Source: an uncultured Clostridia bacterium | Lineage (GTDB): Bacteria > Bacillota > Clostridia > Oscillospirales > Acutalibacteraceae | Direction of reading: 5' to 3' | Assembly (NCBI GenBank): GCA_937888485.1 | Contig: CALAQQ010000256.1 | Coordinates: 1-12,932, forward strand | DNA length: 12,932 bases | Shown: positions 1 to 6,769 of the stretch, piece after piece | Numbering within the stretch: the stretch's first letter is position 1 | Layout: each line of letters starts with the position of its first letter | The notes under the pieces: generated by a model | Told to the model about the DNA's origin: nothing | The model's input: only the letters and a program-made list of their open reading frames with translations | The model's database searches: none | Made by a program: the position numbers and the translations under genes

Positions 1-1567
1 ATGCGATGTAACTGCGGTGTCCGCTGCGGCATATAACATAGTATGTCTTCCCGGGATCCAATTCGGATATGCGGTCACGGAGTTCATCGACCGGTATATG
101 CAGTGAACCAGGGACGTGTCCCGATGCATATTCCCTATCGGTGCGTGTGTCCAGGATCTCACAACCGGGCATGTCCGCAACACCGTCAACCTCATCCCAG
201 AAGAACTGTCTGAACAACCCCGCCCTGACGTTTCCGATGACGAAACCGACCATGTTCACTGGATCCTTGGCAGATGAATACGGTGGTGCGTAGGACAGGT
301 CCAGCTCCGCCAAGTCATCCGCGGTCATGCCTGCACGTATCGCAGTGGCCAGGACATCCATGCGCTTATCCACACCATCGAAACCCACGATCTGTGCTCC
401 GAGTATCCTTCCCGTGTCTGGATCGAACAACGTCTTGATGGACATGAATGTGGCACCGGGGTAGTATGTAGCATGTGATGCGGAATATGTGTAGGTCTTG
501 TCGTACCGAATACCTGATGCCTTGGCAGTCTTCTCGTTGATTCCCGTCATGGCCACGGTCATATCGAATACCTTGATCACGGAGCTTCCCTGGCTGCCCA
601 AGTACCGGCTGTCACCGCCGCAAATATTGTCCGCTGCGATCCGTCCCTGCTTGTTGGCAGGGCCTGCCAGCGCGATCAGAGCATCACGGCCTGTGACATA
701 GTGCTTTACCTGCACTGCATCCCCTACGGCGTAGATGTCGGGGTTTGATGTTTCCATCCGGTCATTGACCAGGATGCTGCCCTTGATACCAAGCGCCAGG
801 CCGGCATCCTTTGCAAGCTGGGATTCCGGGGTAACACCGATGGCTAGTACCACCATATCCGCATGGATAGCTGGCTGATCTTTCAGCAGCACATTGATAC
901 CATCGTCCTTTTCTTCAAAACCTTCCACACTGTAGCCCAGCGCCAGCTTCACGCCGTGCTTACGGACTTCGCTGTGGATAAAGGAAGCCATATCTGCATC
1001 AAAGGGATTCATCAGCTGTTTAGGCCGCTGAACGATGGTCACATCTATGCCAAGCTCCCTTAAGTTTTCTGCTACTTCCAAACCGATAAAGCCACCGCCC
1101 ACCATCACAGCGGATTTCGGCTTATGCTCATCCACAAATTCCTTGATCCGGAAGGTATCCTCTACGGTGCGCAAAGTGAACAGCTTGTCGCTGTCCATCC
1201 CCGGGAGGCCCGGCCATACAGGCTTTGCGCCGGGAGAAAGCAGCAGCTTGTCATAGCTCTCTTCAAATTCTTCACCAGATTTCAGATCCTTTACGGAAAC
1301 GGTCTTTCTGTCGGGATGAATTGCGGTAACTTCGTGGTGTACTTTCATGTGAATACGGAACCGGGAGAAGAAGCTCTCCGGGGTTTGGAGGGTTAGATCC
1401 TCAGGATCTTCAATAACACCGCCGATATAATAAGGCAGACCGCAGTTGGCATAGGAAATGTAGCCCGAGCGCTCGAAAACCACGATTTCAGCCTGCTCGT
1501 CCAATCTGCGGATTCTTGCTGCGGCAGTAGCTCCGCCTGCCACGCCACCTACGATCACAACTTTCAT
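1..1567 (-). CDS. CoA-disulfide reductase-like FAD/NAD(P)H flavoprotein with C-terminal rhodanese domain (partial, 3' end outside window)
   Basis: This is a cytoplasmic pyridine nucleotide-disulfide oxidoreductase of the CoA-disulfide reductase / NADH oxidase family, predicted to reduce CoA disulfides, persulfides or related low-molecular-weight disulfides with NAD(P)H. About 522 residues are visible. In order they are an N-terminal FAD dinucleotide loop (GGVAGGATAA, residues 7-16), the single redox cysteine C42 in SYANCGLPYY, a second nucleotide loop (VGGGFIGLE), the FAD contact SNPDIYAVGDA, the family signature YAPPYSSAKDPVN, and a rhodanese domain with its catalytic loop CRSGHRS (C513). 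The single Cys, in place of a CxxxxC pair, is typical of CoA-disulfide reductase. The ATG lies one base past the rhodanese gene's stop, and its ribosome site GGAAAGG is inside that gene's end. Codon use changes near position 600 (see findings). The stop codon is beyond the left edge. Substrate specificity cannot be read from sequence. Confidence 0.93.
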   Translation of the reverse strand, partial: MKVVIVGGVAGGATAAARIRRLDEQAEIVVFERSGYISYANCGLPYYIGGVIEDPEDLTLQTPESFFSRFRIHMKVHHEVTAIHPDRKTVSVKDLKSGEEFEESYDKLLLSPGAKPVWPGLPGMDSDKLFTLRTVEDTFRIKEFVDEHKPKSAVMVGGGFIGLEVAENLRELGIDVTIVQRPKQLMNPFDADMASFIHSEVRKHGVKLALGYSVEGFEEKDDGINVLLKDQPAIHADMVVLAIGVTPESQLAKDAGLALGIKGSILVNDRMETSNPDIYAVGDAVQVKHYVTGRDALIALAGPANKQGRIAADNICGGDSRYLGSQGSSVIKVFDMTVAMTGINEKTAKASGIRYDKTYTYSASHATYYPGATFMSIKTLFDPDTGRILGAQIVGFDGVDKRMDVLATAIRAGMTADDLAELDLSYAPPYSSAKDPVNMVGFVIGNVRAGLFRQFFWDEVDGVADMPGCEILDTRTDREYASGHVPGSLHIPVDELRDRISELDPGKTYYVICRSGHRSYIA

Positions 1568-1568
1568 A

Positions 1569-1889
1569 TTACCTTTCCACCTTTCCCTGATAGGCGGCTA
1601 TGCCGCCAATGTTCCGAACATTGGTATAGCCCATCTGTCCGAGTGCCGCCGCAGCCTGACGGCTTCTCGCACCGGAATAACAATAAACAAACAACTCGGT
1701 ATCTTTATTTTCCGCGACAGCCCTTACTTTGTCAAGGGTCTGCAGCGGAACGTTTTTACTTTCCGGAATGTGTCCTTCGCTGTATTCTTGCGGGGTACGT
1801 ACATCTAGCAGCACTGCACCGGGGGTATTGTGATAATCTGCTACGCCCTGATTCACATCGGGTTGTTTCAAAAAATCAAAGAATCCCAT
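1569..1889 (-). CDS. Single-domain rhodanese-like sulfurtransferase
   Basis: This 106-residue stand-alone rhodanese domain transfers sulfane sulfur through a cysteine persulfide. Typical features are the LLDVRTPQEYSEGHIP segment (residues 27-42), the active-site loop CYSGARS with C70, and the closing NIGGI segment. Its length matches GlpE/PspE-type single-domain enzymes. There is no signal peptide, so it should be cytoplasmic. A near-perfect Shine-Dalgarno (GGAGGTG) precedes the ATG by five bases and sits in the 12-base gap after the thioredoxin gene. It is the middle gene of a thioredoxin-rhodanese-reductase operon, and the neighbouring reductase carries a second rhodanese domain, so sulfur relay between them is likely but inferred. 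Confidence 0.95.
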   Translation of the reverse strand: MGFFDFLKQPDVNQGVADYHNTPGAVLLDVRTPQEYSEGHIPESKNVPLQTLDKVRAVAENKDTELFVYCYSGARSRQAAAALGQMGYTNVRNIGGIAAYQGKVER

Positions 1890-1901
1890 AATTGCACCTC
1901 C

Positions 1902-2207
1902 TTAAAGCATCGCAAGAATTGCGTCTTTGGGTCTTGCTCCCATGACCTGGCTGACAATTTTGCCATTTTCCATAACAACCAGGGTGGGAATGCTCATAAT
2001 GCCGAACTGGCTGGCCAGCTCTGGGTTCTCATCCACATTGATCTTTCCGACCTTAATGTCGGGGCGTTCCTTTGCGATTTCCTCTACCATAGGAACCACC
2101 ATACGGCAGGGGCCGCACCAGGGAGCCCAAAAGTCCAGAAGGACTTTCTTTTCAGAATTCAACACTTCACTTTGAAAATTGTTTTTATTGATGTTAATAG
2201 CAGACAT
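1902..2207 (-). CDS. trxA: Thioredoxin
   Basis: This 101-residue cytoplasmic thioredoxin acts as a dithiol-disulfide reductant. The active site is WCGPC (W30-C34), preceded by the LLDFWAP strand; the conserved cis-proline is in MSIPT (P74), and the C-terminal GARPK segment follows. Length and motif order are those of classical thioredoxin. An in-frame start 24 codons upstream exists, but the ATG at 2205-2207 is preferred because AAGGAGG lies just upstream of it and the extra residues would cross the promoter. It is the first gene of the operon. No thioredoxin reductase is in view, so the linked flavoprotein may be its electron source, although that family normally does not reduce thioredoxin. 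The gene symbol reflects the protein class, not proven orthology. Confidence 0.96.
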   Translation of the reverse strand: MSAININKNNFQSEVLNSEKKVLLDFWAPWCGPCRMVVPMVEEIAKERPDIKVGKINVDENPELASQFGIMSIPTLVVMENGKIVSQVMGARPKDAILAML

Positions 2208-2238
2208 ATTTACGTCCTCCTTTTTTCTTTGTGGCCTC

Positions 2239-2272
2239 ATTATATCACAGCTTTTGTTGCTGTTCTGTGATA
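2239..2272 (-). promoter_or_regulatory. Extended -10 promoter and inverted-repeat operator of the thioredoxin operon
   Basis: On the minus strand a perfect TATAAT (2239-2244) is preceded by TGA, giving an extended -10 element about 30 bases upstream of the thioredoxin ATG. No good -35 box is visible at normal spacing. A perfect 8-base inverted repeat, TATCACAG (2243-2250) and CTGTGATA (2265-2272), has a 14-base spacer, so the arms are 22 bases centre to centre, two helical turns apart on one face of DNA. One arm overlaps the -10 box, which fits a repressor site or an activator that compensates for the missing -35. The regulator is not identified. Confidence 0.6.
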
Positions 2273-2280
2273 ACATCACA

Positions 2281-2629
2281 TTTCTGCTTTTACTTCAATG
2301 TAGCCAATATCACAAGTCAATATGCACTTTCGAGAATTTTGCGTATTTCTACACTTTGCAAAATTGCTACCGTGTTTTGCTTGCTGTCTACGTACAGGTT
2401 GCGATGAAAAAACATTTCTTCTTTGTCTACTGCGGATCAATTTTTGATATAGAAAGAAAAAACAACCACCAGTGTTGAGAAAATTCAACGACTGCGAGGT
2501 TGTTTTTTGACCACAGTTTATCCCACATCTGCAACCGGAACATACGGACACAACGGAAATAAAAGCACCAAAGAGGATGTGATTTTGAGCAGAAAGGGTT
2601 AGGAATAACAGGAAATGTCTATAAAGTAG
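2281..2629. other. Gene-poor stretch between thiol operon and mobile-element remnant
   Basis: No credible intact gene was found on either strand. A 91-codon minus-strand open frame (2276-2551) crosses a terminator hairpin and has no recognisable domain. On the minus strand a short frame ending at the TAA at 2518-2520 reads as an ordinary C-terminus (CPYVPVADVG) ten bases before the terminator hairpin, so this may be the 3' end of a decayed gene. The segment also separates higher-GC sequence on the left from AT-rich sequence on the right. Confidence 0.4.
2457..2508. terminator. Nested bidirectional intrinsic terminator
   Basis: The 11-base arms AAAAAACAACC (2457-2467) and GGTTGTTTTTT (2498-2508) are exact complements. 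Inside them CAGTGTTGA and TCAACGACTG form a second stem with one bulged base around a GAAAAT loop. Each strand presents a T tract after the outer stem, so it can stop transcription in both directions. It insulates the thioredoxin promoter from sequence to its right. Confidence 0.75.
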
Positions 2630-2863
2630 GGTTTTCCTATCATTTGGGATCGTGAAATAGAAGGTATTGTCGAAAACCTGAATTATTACAATATAAACGA
2701 GTTTTCAATTTCAAGCAATTTCAGCGGACTCATCACAATTCTTGCAGCATTTGATAAGTACGGCTTTACAATGGTAGGTATAACGGATGCAAAGGAAACA
2801 TACATCGATTTGAAAACAAACGAGAGGACTGTTTCAAAAGCAATAAGGATGGTGAGAAAATGA
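2630..2863 (+). pseudogene. 5'-truncated conserved mobile-element protein (C-terminal remnant)
   Basis: An open frame of 77 codons begins immediately after an in-frame TAG (2627-2629), has no ATG near its 5' end, and ends in a TGA that overlaps the next gene's ATG (ATGA, 2860-2863). It encodes EIEGIVENLNYYNINEF followed by SISSNFSGLITILAAFDKYG, an amphipathic, well-formed C-terminal domain. I recall this pattern in small proteins found beside DUF4314 genes on clostridial conjugative elements, but I cannot verify the family here. The translational coupling to the next gene is intact, which suggests only the N-terminal part was lost. Read-through from an upstream frame via frameshift is possible but I found no convincing coding sequence there. 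Confidence 0.6.
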
Positions 2864-3084
2864 AAACAATACCAAAAGAAACGCTCGCAATGCTGCGTGA
2901 GAAGTATCCGTCTGGAACAAGAGTCGAGCTTGTGAATATGGATGACCCATACACAAAACTAACAACAGGCGACAAAGGAACGGTCAAACACGTTGACGAT
3001 GTGGGCACCATCCACATAAGCTGGGATTGCGGTTCGTCCCTCGGTGCGGTGTACGGGGTGGATATAATAACGAAAATCATATAA
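2860..3084 (+). CDS. DUF4314 domain protein
   Basis: This is a small 74-residue soluble protein. The segments YPSGTRVELVNMDDPYTKL and GTVKHVDDVGTIHISWDCGS match what I know of the DUF4314 family, a compact all-beta domain of unknown function common on integrative conjugative elements and phages of Clostridia. The near-complete family length suggests it is intact. GGATGGTGAG precedes the ATG, and the start overlaps the preceding frame's stop by four bases, so the two were co-translated. A strong terminator follows about 70 bases later. The function is unknown; an SH3-like nucleic-acid or protein-binding fold is a reasonable guess only. Confidence 0.85.
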   Translation: MKTIPKETLAMLREKYPSGTRVELVNMDDPYTKLTTGDKGTVKHVDDVGTIHISWDCGSSLGAVYGVDIITKII

Positions 3085-3154
3085 ATCAACGGTTATATAT
3101 TGTATAACGATGGTTGTATAGGGTTTCGGAAACAGCCGAAGAAAACAACATAAA

Positions 3155-3205
3155 AAAGCGTTGCATGGTGGGCGGAATATGCCACGAATGCAACGCTTTA
3201 TTTTT
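3155..3205 (+). terminator. Intrinsic terminator after DUF4314 gene
   Basis: The perfect 12-base arms AAAGCGTTGCAT (3155-3166) and ATGCAACGCTTT (3188-3199) are followed by ATTTTT. The loop can form a further GTGG/CCAC pairing. It ends the short DUF4314 transcription unit. Confidence 0.85.
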
Positions 3206-3327
3206 GAAACTATTGATATGTAAGGCTTTGAGATAGCTGAATAACGGATTTAATGAATAAATTGTTAACTGCGGTTAAACACACATTGTTTCAAGCTATC
3301 ATTAATAACCGAAAGAAATTGCAAATT

Positions 3328-3585
3328 ATGAAAAGCAACATTTTATCTTGCAAATTTAACATTGATACTGCTTGTGTTGAAATAAAACTTACTGACGGCT
3401 CAATGGTATCAATCAATTGTATCGCAGTGGAAAACGAATATGCAAACAATATGTATGAAACATCGGAACTTGATTATCTCATCTACAATGAGCCGATGAG
3501 CTATGTAAGATTGTTGCTCAGCGGCGAGATGGAAGAATATTTACGAAACAACACAGATTATACTCCATTGTCAGATATGAGATAA
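3328..3585 (+). CDS. DUF6061-like small protein
   Basis: This is an 85-residue acidic soluble protein. ILSCKFNIDTACVEIKLTDG, SINCIAVENEYANNMYETSE and LDYLIYNEPMSYVRLLLSG recall the DUF6061 family of small proteins on clostridial conjugative elements. I chose the ATG at 3328 because homologues as I remember them start two or three residues before ILSC; a longer frame from 3253 would add 25 atypical residues. The ribosome site is weak (GAAAG). It lies between two terminators, with no promoter that I can identify upstream. The function is unknown; its cargo-like position beside DUF4314 supports a mobile-element origin. Confidence 0.75.
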   Translation: MKSNILSCKFNIDTACVEIKLTDGSMVSINCIAVENEYANNMYETSELDYLIYNEPMSYVRLLLSGEMEEYLRNNTDYTPLSDMR

Positions 3586-3591
3586 GATTTC

Positions 3592-3632
3592 AGCAGACAA
3601 CATCATTTGTGGTGTTGTCTGCTTTTTCTTTT
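3592..3632 (+). terminator. Intrinsic terminator after DUF6061-like gene
   Basis: The arms AGCAGACAACA (3592-3602) and TGTTGTCTGCT (3613-3623) are exact complements around a 10-base loop, followed by a T-rich tract. Confidence 0.9.
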
Positions 3633-3696
3633 TATCAGTATATAAAAATTTCTATATCTCAAAATATCGCTTTTGTAACGCATAAAACGCAAAAAC

Positions 3697-3726
3697 AGGG
3701 GTGCATGTCAAACTATACGCACCTCT
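3697..3726 (-). terminator. Possible minus-strand terminator hairpin
   Basis: AGGGGTGC (3697-3704) can pair with GCACCTCT (3719-3726) with one G-U pair. Read on the minus strand the stem is followed by GTTTTTGCGTTTT. No minus-strand gene lies directly upstream of it in this window, so it may be a leftover from a lost gene at the edge of the mobile-element remnant. The 3633-3797 interval holds nothing else I can support. Confidence 0.4.
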
Positions 3727-3797
3727 CATTTATCGCAGTTCATAGCCTTTATGTATCAACGGTTTCAGAGCCTCTATTTTTCTACTTTTCACATTTT

Positions 3798-3826
3798 TTG
3801 AAAATTCATAAAAGGAGTTTTATAAT
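3798..3826 (+). promoter_or_regulatory. Sigma-A-type promoter for the membrane-protein operon
   Basis: TTGAAA (3798-3803), a 17-base spacer and TATAAT (3821-3826) lie 66 bases upstream of the chosen ATG at 3893. A second TATAAT at 3856-3861 has a TTGAAA 20 bases upstream, a poorer spacing. This promoter probably drives 3893-6764. Confidence 0.7.
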
Positions 3827-3892
3827 CAGTTGAAATGAATTTTTTATTATGCTATTATAATGTTTAAAGTAATAAAAAAAGAAGGTATATGT

Positions 3893-4612
3893 ATGAAAAA
3901 AAGTAGATATTATGTTTTATTAATTTTACTTATAGCACTTTTTCTAATTTTATTGCCTTATATTATTAGTTATGTATATTCAATGGGAGCACCGATTAAG
4001 TTTTTTGAAGTGGATCTTGAAGTTTCTGATTTCCTTACATATTATGCTAGTGTATTGACTTTTATAGGCACTCTCATTTTGGGTATACTGACTCTTATTC
4101 AAAATAAAAGAGCACAAGATAAAACCGATGAAATCAACCAATTACAACTTGAATTACAAAAACGAAGTATGGAGATAGCTGAAGAAAAGTATGAATCAGA
4201 TAAAGAGGCAATAATACCCAAATTTGATATTGCAATTTCAGGATATTCTGGACATTATTTAAACCCAAGATTAAAAATTGAAAATGTTTCAAAAGTATCA
4301 GTTTCTAATTTTTCTTTTATTTCAGCTTATGTGAAAGATAACTGTGGTGATATTATAAGAAGGGTTACCGACGCTAAATCTAAAAGTAGAACACTCTCGC
4401 CTAATACAGATATGATTTTAGATCTAAAAATGCTTAATTTGGCTGAACGTATATCTGATAGAGAGAATAAGTATTATGAGGATGTTGATTTTGTTTTAGA
4501 GTTTTCTTGCGAGGATGAAAAATACAATAAACATTATTTCCGAGCCACTTTGAATATTCCCTCTTCAAAAGATTTCGTCGGAGATTCTTGGAAAGTAGAA
4601 AAGGTTGGATAA
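3893..4612 (+). CDS. Two-helix membrane protein with coiled coil (unknown function)
   Basis: This 239-residue protein is not recognised by name. A short basic N-terminus (MKKSR) leads into a hydrophobic helix at about residues 7-27, a short loop, a second helix at about 48-70 (YYASVLTFIGTLILGILTL), a charged coiled coil at about 72-108, and a beta-rich soluble tail of about 130 residues. With two helices, the tail and coiled coil should face the cytoplasm. The start at 3893 is chosen over 3860 because AGAAGG sits eight bases upstream; the earlier ATG overlaps a TATAAT. Its codons are far more AT-rich than the following genes, and its TAA ends one base before the next ATG, so it was joined to the operon with full coupling. 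Similar 2TM/coiled-coil proteins are scattered in Bacillota accessory regions; a sensor or defence role is speculation. Confidence 0.88.
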   Translation: MKKSRYYVLLILLIALFLILLPYIISYVYSMGAPIKFFEVDLEVSDFLTYYASVLTFIGTLILGILTLIQNKRAQDKTDEINQLQLELQKRSMEIAEEKYESDKEAIIPKFDIAISGYSGHYLNPRLKIENVSKVSVSNFSFISAYVKDNCGDIIRRVTDAKSKSRTLSPNTDMILDLKMLNLAERISDRENKYYEDVDFVLEFSCEDEKYNKHYFRATLNIPSSKDFVGDSWKVEKVG

Positions 4613-4613
4613 T

Positions 4614-5024
4614 ATGAAAAAAGACATTGAATGTATTTTTTATAAGCGTTTCAGCACAGACTCTCTTGTTTCTGTTGCAACTGTTGACGAAAAGGGAATG
4701 CCGTGGGTCAGAATTGTTGATGCGATTTATGTTGACGGAGCTTTCTATACAATTACAAATACTGCAACCAATAAGATGAAACATATTAACGCAAATCCTG
4801 TTGTTGGTATTTGCGGCGAATGGTTTTCAGGACACGGCAAGGCTGAAACCTTAGGTTATATCTGCAATGAAGAAAACAAGGATATGGCTGATAAATTAAG
4901 AGAAGCCTTTGCTTCTTGGTATGATAACGGTCATACTGATGAAAGCGATGTTAATACAATTATTCTAAAAATAACCGTTACAGACGGCATCCTTTACAAA
5001 GACGGAAAAAGAATTGAGTTTTAA
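4614..5024 (+). CDS. Pyridoxamine 5'-phosphate oxidase-family (split-barrel) flavoprotein
   Basis: This 136-residue cytoplasmic protein has the FMN-binding split-barrel pattern: a helix (IECIFYKRF), then LVSVATVDEKGMPWVRIVD, then AFYTITNTATNKMKHINANP and VVGICGEWFSG. Proteins of this size are usually homodimeric flavin or F420 binders rather than true PNPO, which is longer and has a phosphate-binding C-terminus absent here. ATG at 4614 is preferred over a TTG three codons earlier; AAAGG precedes it inside the end of the membrane-protein gene. It sits 15 bases ahead of the methyltransferase gene. The substrate is unknown; reduction of a xenobiotic or antibiotic is possible, as in some relatives. 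Confidence 0.88.
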   Translation: MKKDIECIFYKRFSTDSLVSVATVDEKGMPWVRIVDAIYVDGAFYTITNTATNKMKHINANPVVGICGEWFSGHGKAETLGYICNEENKDMADKLREAFASWYDNGHTDESDVNTIILKITVTDGILYKDGKRIEF

Positions 5025-5039
5025 AACGGAGATTTATTT

Positions 5040-5831
5040 ATGAATCTTTATAAAGAAAGTGAAATGTTCAACCAAGCTGCTGAATATTACGATAAATACA
5101 GACCCGGCTATCCTGAGGAAATTATAGATTCATTAATATCTGTTACAGGAATATCCAAAGGCTCTGATTTGTTGGAGATTGGTTGCGGAAGCGGTAAGGC
5201 AACCGCACAGTTTGTTGGAAACGGTTTTAATATCATGGGTATTGACCCCGGTGAAGATTTGGTTCGTATCGGCAACGAACGATTCAAAAACGAAAATATC
5301 AGTTTTGCTAAAGGCAGATTTGAAGAACACAATTTCGGGCAGAAAAAATTTGATGTTATATATGCTGCTCAATCTTTCCATTGGGTGCCTCAGCCAATCG
5401 GATATAAAAAGTGTGCTGATATTCTGAAGGATAACGGTTACATAGCTTTGTTCTGGAATATGTATGTCCTTTATGACAACGATTTAGATAACGAGTTACT
5501 CGAAATATCAAAACGGTATGGCGGCATAGCAGATTTTGTTACGGAATCCGAATGTGAAAACAGAATTGTCGCTATTGTTTCACAAATAGTTGATTCAGAA
5601 CTTTTTGAAAAGCCTACCGTAATCAGAAAACTGTGGAAACAAAACTATACTGCCGATAATTTTTACGGTTTTGCATTAACTGGCAACAGATTTATGCAGA
5701 ATTCAGACGCAGATAAGAAAAAAGCATATAACAATATTGTTGCATTAGCAGAAAAGAACGGCGGAATAATAGAACGCCCGTATTTGTGTGTACTTTATAT
5801 AGCAAAGAAAAAAGATAATTTGTCCACATAA
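5040..5831 (+). CDS. Class I SAM-dependent methyltransferase
   Basis: This 263-residue cytoplasmic protein has the Rossmann-like class I methyltransferase fold. The N-terminal YYDKYRPGYPEEI segment is typical of the UbiE/COQ5-like Methyltransf_11/25 group. Motif I is LLEIGCGSGKA (residues 44-54), the ribose-contacting acid is in IMGIDPGEDL, and FDVIYAAQSFHWV is the motif IV region with the family's FHW signature. The C-terminal half is the variable substrate-binding cap. Its ribosome site is CGGAG nine bases before the ATG. It lies between the PNPOx-like gene and an AraC-type regulator with short gaps, so the three probably share a transcript. The methyl acceptor cannot be deduced; a small molecule is most likely. 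Confidence 0.9.
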   Translation: MNLYKESEMFNQAAEYYDKYRPGYPEEIIDSLISVTGISKGSDLLEIGCGSGKATAQFVGNGFNIMGIDPGEDLVRIGNERFKNENISFAKGRFEEHNFGQKKFDVIYAAQSFHWVPQPIGYKKCADILKDNGYIALFWNMYVLYDNDLDNELLEISKRYGGIADFVTESECENRIVAIVSQIVDSELFEKPTVIRKLWKQNYTADNFYGFALTGNRFMQNSDADKKKAYNNIVALAEKNGGIIERPYLCVLYIAKKKDNLST

Positions 5832-5879
5832 ATCAAGAAACGAGATTGATTTATTGCTATCATATTTCAAGGGTGCAAT

Positions 5880-6764
5880 ATGAACGATTTAGAAATAGTT
5901 GTAGCTACACAAGAATACATAAAAACACACCATAATATTGTTGATTTCAGTATTGAAAATGTCTGCGATGCTATCGGATATTCACGCCGTCAGATTGACA
6001 GATTGTTTCGGAAATTCTTGCAGACAACTCTTTATGAGTATATAAATGCTGTTGTTTTGAGCGAGAGTGCCGTGAAACTGATAAACACAGATGATAAAAT
6101 TCTTGATATAGCTTTGGACAGCCATTACAACTCTCACGAGGGATATTCTCGGTCATTCGCAAAAAGGTTTTCCGTAACTCCCGACGAGTATCGAAAAAGC
6201 AAAATCGCCATTCCGATGTTTATACAGTACCCTGCAAATCATTATCGGATTATGAAAGAAGGGCAACCAATGGAAAACACATCAATCTGTACCGTTATAC
6301 CCGTAAACAGACCGAAAAGAAAACTGATTTATCTGCCGTCGAAATCTGCAAACGGTTATTTGTCATATTGCGAAGAAGTCGGCTGTGATTGGGAAGGTTT
6401 GCTTAACAGTATACCCGAAAAACTTGATACGGCGGCACTTCTTGATTTACCCGAATTTTTACAAGAAGAAGGGTTCAGCGAAACGGCTTCGGGTGTTGAA
6501 GTTCCGTATGATTATGATAAACCTTTACCCGAAGGATATAAAATCGCAGAGCTTCCCGAGTGCATAATGCTTTATTTTCAGAGTGAACCTTTTGAAAATC
6601 CCGATGATTTTGGTGTTTACATTGGTCAAGTTTTTAAAGCAAAAGACAACTATAACTTTGAACGCTACGGCTACAAAGTAGCGGACAATATTGCTCCATT
6701 CTTTAATTTTGGAGCACAAACCGAAGTAGGAGCAAGAATCGCCGTTCCTGTAATAAAAATGTAA
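5880..6764 (+). CDS. AraC-family transcriptional regulator with GyrI-like effector domain
   Basis: This is a 294-residue DNA-binding regulator. The first ~110 residues carry two helix-turn-helix motifs of the AraC type: SIENVCDAIGYSRRQIDRLF and DIALDSHYNSHEGYSRSFAK, ending in the family hallmark FSVTPDEYR. Residues ~130-294 form a GyrI/BmrR-like small-molecule-binding domain (PRKLIYLPSKSANGYLSYCEE near its start, AELPECIMLYFQSEPF later), as in Rob/SoxS-type and multidrug-sensing regulators. This architecture usually activates genes in response to hydrophobic or cationic compounds. AGGGTG precedes the ATG. It is the last gene of the plus-strand set and probably controls it and perhaps the convergent minus-strand genes. 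The ligand is unknown. Confidence 0.93.
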   Translation: MNDLEIVVATQEYIKTHHNIVDFSIENVCDAIGYSRRQIDRLFRKFLQTTLYEYINAVVLSESAVKLINTDDKILDIALDSHYNSHEGYSRSFAKRFSVTPDEYRKSKIAIPMFIQYPANHYRIMKEGQPMENTSICTVIPVNRPKRKLIYLPSKSANGYLSYCEEVGCDWEGLLNSIPEKLDTAALLDLPEFLQEEGFSETASGVEVPYDYDKPLPEGYKIAELPECIMLYFQSEPFENPDDFGVYIGQVFKAKDNYNFERYGYKVADNIAPFFNFGAQTEVGARIAVPVIKM

Positions 6765-6769
6765 AAAGC

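Noticed and set aside
863..1396. Plus-strand open frames inside the reductase
   Set aside because: They are antisense to a gene with continuous conserved motifs and lack ribosome sites.
2179..2478. 99-codon plus-strand open frame with hydrophobic N-terminus
   Set aside because: It is antisense to the thioredoxin start and promoter, uses atypical codons and ends inside the terminator; a shadow of other features.
2276..2551. 91-codon minus-strand open frame rich in Cys (SVCSGCRCGINCGQ)
   Set aside because: It runs through a strong terminator hairpin and has no ribosome site or recognisable domain; the Cys cluster comes from low-complexity chance reading.
3633..3797. Integrase attachment site next to the mobile-element remnant
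   Set aside because: The hairpin at 3697-3726 looked like an element end, but I found no matching direct repeat elsewhere in the window and no recombinase gene.
3830..3861. Second promoter (TTGAAA and TATAAT) for the membrane protein
   Set aside because: The spacer is 20 bases and the -10 overlaps an alternative ATG; the promoter at 3798-3826 has ideal spacing.
4434..4784. 116-codon minus-strand open frame across a gene junction
   Set aside because: It spans the end of the membrane-protein gene and the start of the PNPOx-like gene, both better supported.
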